Source: Candidatus Aenigmatarchaeota archaeon (GTDB lineage Archaea > Aenigmatarchaeota > Aenigmatarchaeia > Aenigmatarchaeales > DAIDAN01). From it: DNA of 5,967 nt. Each line of letters begins with the position of its first letter. Position 1 is the stretch's first letter. Below the pieces are notes generated by a model. That model made no database searches. It saw nothing but the letters and a program-made list of their open reading frames with translations, and was not told where the DNA came from. Of this stretch, positions 5,186-5,967 are shown in pieces. The stretch spans positions 1 to 5,967 of the forward strand of contig DAIDAN010000034.1 of NCBI GenBank assembly GCA_027310605.1. Reading direction: 5' to 3'. Both the position numbers and the translations under genes were made by a program.

Positions 5186-5192
5186 TCACTTC
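5186..5192 (-). promoter_or_regulatory. Ribosome binding site of the zinc-ribbon gene, overlapping the rfcS stop
   Basis: The - strand GAAGTGA contains the TGA stop of rfcS and sits 4 bases before ATG 5181. It resembles GAGGTGA with one change. The overlap suggests that ribosomes ending rfcS restart on the small gene. Confidence 0.5.
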
Positions 5193-5967
5193 CCGCCCAG
5201 CGCGAACTTCGCGAGCAGCGCCTCCAGCTGTATCTGCTCGTTCGCGCCCTGGTCGAGGCGGAACTCGCACTCGCCTACTTTCTCTATCAATTCAATCTTC
5301 TCCTTATCCGAAAGCTGGAGGCTGTAAACCTGTTTAGAGATTTCGCGGATTATGTCCTCACCTGAGATGCCCTGCTTGAAAAGCAAGTCCTGCAATAATT
5401 TTCTCGCTTCCGTGAATTTTTTCGCAAGCGCCTCCTCCATCATTTTTTTCACGTCCGCGGGCGCCGCCTGCGCCGCAACCTCGTAGACTGTTTTCCCGTC
5501 AATCTTCTCTTCCATGGAAGCGGTCTGCAGAAAGTTGGATGCCTTCCTCAGGTCCCCGCCGGAAAGCTCGAGCATCGCTTCATATCCGCTTTCGTCAACA
5601 TTGAGTTTCTCGCCAGCCGCAATCCTTTTCAAATATTCGATGACATCCTCTTTCGTGTGGCTCCTGAAGCGGAAGACCGCGCACCTGCTCTGAATAGGCT
5701 CGATGATGTGGGAAGAATAATTGCAAGCCAAAATGAACCTGCAGGAGCTTGTGTAGTTTTCCATCGTCCTTCTCAAAGCCTGCTGCGCCTCCTGCGTGAG
5801 CGCGTCAGCCTCGTCAAGGCAGATGACCTTGAAGTTCGCGCCAATCGGCCGCGTTCTCGCGAAATCCTTTACTTTCATCCTGATTACGTTTATGCCTCTT
5901 TCATCACTCGCGTTCAGCTCGAGGTAATTCCTTTTCCAGCCGCTTCCGTAAAGCTCGTGCGCCATGC
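5186..5967 (-). CDS. rfcS: Replication factor C small subunit, N terminus cut by the window edge
   Basis: AAA+ ATPase subunit of the archaeal clamp loader, which opens PCNA and places it on primer-template DNA. About 260 residues are visible. The N-terminal part with the P-loop (roughly 60 residues, from a usual length near 320-330) lies beyond the edge, and the ATG at 5965 is internal. Counting from that Met: LELNASDERGINVIR (RFC box, 16-30), VICLDEADAL with Walker B DEAD (51-54), ALRRTMENY (63-71), ILACNYSSHIIEPIQSRC with the SRC arginine-finger motif (93-95), and sensor 2 GGDLRKA (136-142). Then comes the helical collar domain to the end, closing ALGGK. The short DEAD/SRC form and ending without a long C-terminal extension point to the small, not the large, subunit. 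It is the first visible gene of an operon with the zinc-ribbon gene. Confidence 0.96.
   Translation of the reverse strand, partial: MAHELYGSGWKRNYLELNASDERGINVIRMKVKDFARTRPIGANFKVICLDEADALTQEAQQALRRTMENYTSSCRFILACNYSSHIIEPIQSRCAVFRFRSHTKEDVIEYLKRIAAGEKLNVDESGYEAMLELSGGDLRKASNFLQTASMEEKIDGKTVYEVAAQAAPADVKKMMEEALAKKFTEARKLLQDLLFKQGISGEDIIREISKQVYSLQLSDKEKIELIEKVGECEFRLDQGANEQIQLEALLAKFALGGK

Noticed and set aside
4792..5337. Open frame of 181 codons on the + strand
   Set aside because: It runs through the tRNA gene and antisense to the zinc-ribbon and rfcS genes; composition is that of a chance frame.
1..5967. CRISPR array, insertion sequence or transposase
   Set aside because: No regularly spaced identical repeats, terminal inverted repeats or transposase motifs were found.

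Overview
The window looks archaeal. It holds the 3' part of an archaeal-type replication factor C small subunit gene, a full endonuclease Q (a repair nuclease known mainly from archaea), a tRNA gene interrupted by introns outside the anticodon loop, oligo-T terminators and TATA-like boxes. The secreted proteins carry lipobox signal peptides. A lineage with unusual tRNA processing, such as a DPANN group, would fit, but the sequence alone does not fix the taxon.

Left part (1-3200, + strand): three consecutive genes for exported proteins. The first is cut by the window edge. The second (647-1606) and third (1809-3173) are lipoproteins with a hydrophobic segment ending in SGC. All three share a C-terminal beta-rich module with a conserved pair of cysteines and a closing 'Y-x-Y...D...V-x-I' strand pattern, so they look like tandem paralogues. 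The second and third also carry a more diverged upstream copy of the module, and the third has an additional Ig-like domain at its end. No function can be assigned beyond cell-surface or extracytoplasmic binding or adhesion proteins. An oligo-T terminator follows at 3180-3200.

Middle (3370-4608, - strand): endonuclease Q, with PHP metal-site residues, a four-cysteine zinc site and a C-terminal QKSLDDF that fits a PCNA-interacting (PIP) peptide. It converges on the lipoprotein cluster. Its upstream region (4609-4833) holds a 12-bp palindrome and the promoter of the tRNA gene.

Right part: a + strand tRNA-Ala(GGC) gene at 4834-5052. Its cloverleaf assembles only if a roughly 64-nt D-loop insertion and a roughly 80-nt T-loop insertion are removed. 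The result is a 72-nt tRNA body plus encoded CCA with the alanine identity pair G3:U70. Converging on it from the - strand is a two-gene operon: rfcS (5186 to beyond the right edge) followed 4 nt later by a 41-residue zinc-ribbon protein (5056-5181). The tRNA terminator T-run lies inside the last codons of this small gene.

Functionally, the two larger - strand genes meet at the PCNA sliding clamp: RFC loads it, and EndoQ carries a plausible clamp-binding tail. The lipoprotein cluster is unrelated to this. The most noteworthy item is the doubly interrupted tRNA.
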